23,003 nt of DNA from Actinobacteria bacterium UBA5182 (lineage in GTDB: Bacteria > Actinomycetota > UBA4738): NCBI GenBank assembly GCA_002413185.1, contig DHWM01000059.1, positions 43,216-66,218 on the forward strand, given 5' to 3'. Under the pieces are notes generated by a model. The model did no database searches, was not told the DNA's origin, and saw only the letters and a list, made by a program, of their open reading frames with translations. Every line of letters starts with the position of its first letter. The stretch's first letter is position 1. The position numbers were made by a program, and so were the translations under genes. Positions 21,541 to 23,003 of this stretch are shown piece by piece.

Positions 21541-23003
21541 GCTCCAGACCCACGCGACCCACCCGACCCCCTCGGTCCATAGCACCCACTCCGCGCGCCG
21601 CGAGCCCCACCACCCGGACCTCCCTCACAGCGAATTCCAGCAACCGGCGTCGCGCCAAGTCCGAACCGGCTTCGCGCAAGCCGAAGGCCAGGCCCGACCT
21701 CCGGATCCTCGAGACCCAGGTCTTCCGGGGCCCCAACTACTGGTCCTACGAGCCCGCCATCCGCCTGCTGGTGGACCTGGGCTCCTTGGAGCACTGGCCC
21801 ACCAACACGCTGAAGGGCTTCAACCAGGCGCTCGTCGAGCACCTGCCCGGGCTCCGCGACCATTCGTGCTCGGTGGGCCGTCCTGGTGGGTTCGTGGAGC
21901 GGCTCGAGGATGGGACGTGGCTCGGACACGTGGCCGAGCACGTGGCGCTGGAGTTGCAGCGCGAATCCGGAGCGCACATCCCCCGTGGGAAAACCCGCAG
22001 CGCCGGGCGCCCCGGTCAGTACAACGTCATCTATGGGTACGGGGAGGAGCGGGTGGGGCTCGCAGCGGGGCAACTCGCCATCCGGCTCGTCAACCACCTG
22101 GTGCAGGCCGAAGACGGGTTCGACTTCCTGGCCCAGCTCGAATCCCTGATCCGGCTGGCCGAACGGGTCGCGTTCGGACCTTCGACCCAGGCGATCCTGG
22201 ACGAGGCGGCGAGCCGCGACATCCCGTACCTTCGCCTGAACGAGCAGTCGCTCCTGCAGCTGGGGCAAGGCAAATACCAGCGCCGCATCCGCGCCACCAT
22301 GACCTCGGTCACGTCCGCACTGGCCGTGGACATCGCCGGGGACAAGAAGCTCACCACGTCGCTCCTGGCCGCCGCGGGGCTCCCCGTCCCTCGCAGTGAG
22401 ATCGTTCGAACCGAGGACGAGGCGGTTGCGGCGGTCCGCCGTATCGGGTTCCCGGTGGTGACCAAACCCATCGACGGCAACCACGGGCGGGGCGTGGGCC
22501 TGGACCTCCGCGACGAACGAAGCCTGCGGGCGGGATTCAAGCGGGCCCTGCGGGAGGCTCGTCGCCCGGCGGTCGTGGTGGAGAGCTACGTCACGGGCAA
22601 CGACTATCGGGTCCTGGTGGTGGATGGACGCATGGTGGCCGTGGCCCAGCGGGTCCCCGCCCACGTCATCGGCGACGGCACCCACACGGTGGCCGAGCTG
22701 GTCGAGATCACCAACGCAGACCCCCGTCGAGGCATCGGACACGAGAAGGTCCTGACCCGGATCAAGGTCGACGGGGAAGCGGTCGCCCTGCTCAAGAAGC
22801 AGGGATACGGCCTGCACGGCGTGCCCGAGAAGCGCGCCTTCATCAAGCTCGCCGAGACGGGGAACATGTCGACCGGGGGCATCTCCATCGACCGGACGTG
22901 GGAGGCGCACGAGGACAACATCGAGATCGCCGAGGAGGCCGCCCGGGTAGTTGGCCTGGATGTCGCCGGCATCGACTTCCTGGCCCCCGACATCGCGCAA
23001 CCC
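21537..23003 (+). CDS. cphA: Cyanophycin synthetase, N-terminal part (cut by window end)
   Basis: The first 489 residues of CphA, which polymerises Asp and Arg into cyanophycin, a nitrogen reserve, using ATP. The frame runs open to the last base, so the C-terminal Mur ligase-like domain lies outside. From about residue 55 the sequence is typical: LRILETQVFRGPNYWSYEP, then GHVAEHVALELQ and YNVIYGYGEERVG of the N-terminal domain. The ATP-grasp domain follows from about residue 245, with IAGDKKLTTSLLAAAGLPVP, PVVTKPIDGNHGRGV and VVVESYVTGNDYRVLVV. The start is GTG 21537, overlapping the cphB stop; no other ATG, GTG or TTG occurs in frame before the conserved region. This gives an N-terminal extension of about 54 residues rich in Arg, Pro, Ser and Thr that most CphA proteins lack. 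Confidence 0.94.
   Translation, partial: MSSRPTRPTRPPRSIAPTPRAASPTTRTSLTANSSNRRRAKSEPASRKPKARPDLRILETQVFRGPNYWSYEPAIRLLVDLGSLEHWPTNTLKGFNQALVEHLPGLRDHSCSVGRPGGFVERLEDGTWLGHVAEHVALELQRESGAHIPRGKTRSAGRPGQYNVIYGYGEERVGLAAGQLAIRLVNHLVQAEDGFDFLAQLESLIRLAERVAFGPSTQAILDEAASRDIPYLRLNEQSLLQLGQGKYQRRIRATMTSVTSALAVDIAGDKKLTTSLLAAAGLPVPRSEIVRTEDEAVAAVRRIGFPVVTKPIDGNHGRGVGLDLRDERSLRAGFKRALREARRPAVVVESYVTGNDYRVLVVDGRMVAVAQRVPAHVIGDGTHTVAELVEITNADPRRGIGHEKVLTRIKVDGEAVALLKKQGYGLHGVPEKRAFIKLAETGNMSTGGISIDRTWEAHEDNIEIAEEAARVVGLDVAGIDFLAPDIAQP

Noticed and set aside
1..23003. Mobile element, CRISPR array, tRNA or rRNA
   Set aside because: No transposase or integrase, terminal repeats, regularly spaced repeats, or tRNA/rRNA-like sequences were seen on reading both strands; no search tool was run.

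Overview
The DNA is GC-rich with strong G/C third-position bias, apart from one AT-richer stretch at about 12.5-15.0 kb. Gene content points to a deep-branching, probably uncultured, member of Actinomycetota or a neighbouring high-GC phylum: adjacent lhr and nei-type genes (as in mycobacteria), DUF5317, DUF421/YetF, DUF1003, TldD/TldE, secreted Asp-box proteins, a cyanophycin operon, and several genes whose only promoter-like signal is a -10 hexamer 6-8 nt from the start codon, as in leaderless transcripts. The assignment is inference; there is no rRNA or other marker here.

Layout. 1-1787: 3' end of tldD and complete tldE, coupled by a TGATG overlap. 1788-3950: a promoter, a leader of about 108 nt and a secreted Asp-box protein, closed by a strong terminator. 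4085-5072: a two-CBS protein and a DUF1003 membrane protein. 5107-11365: a DNA repair block with an AlkA-like glycosylase on +, then nei and the large helicase lhr on -. 11420-12437: a DUF421 membrane protein and a lipid-anchored cupredoxin.

12541-16025: two related membrane histidine kinases (NarL/HisKA_3 type) sharing an N-terminal multi-helix domain, with no response regulator in the window. Between them, on the opposite strand, is a 28-codon ORF (14006-14092) with a near-perfect Shine-Dalgarno and a short hydrophobic, signal-like sequence. It is the most interesting candidate here. 15835-16587 (-): a DUF5317 membrane protein whose 3' end overlaps the second kinase by 191 bp. 16713-18653: an aconitase with Ser where the first iron-sulfur Cys is expected, followed by a terminator. 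18744-20351 (-): a second secreted Asp-box protein related to the one at 2025. 20551-23003: cyanophycinase and the start of cyanophycin synthetase, overlapping by 4 bp; the window ends inside cphA.

How they work together. tldD/tldE should form one heteromeric protease, lhr/nei/alkA serve DNA repair, and cphB/cphA make and degrade the nitrogen reserve cyanophycin. The kinase/small-ORF region looks like a local signalling unit of partly different composition. No tRNA, rRNA, CRISPR array, transposase or integrase was seen.
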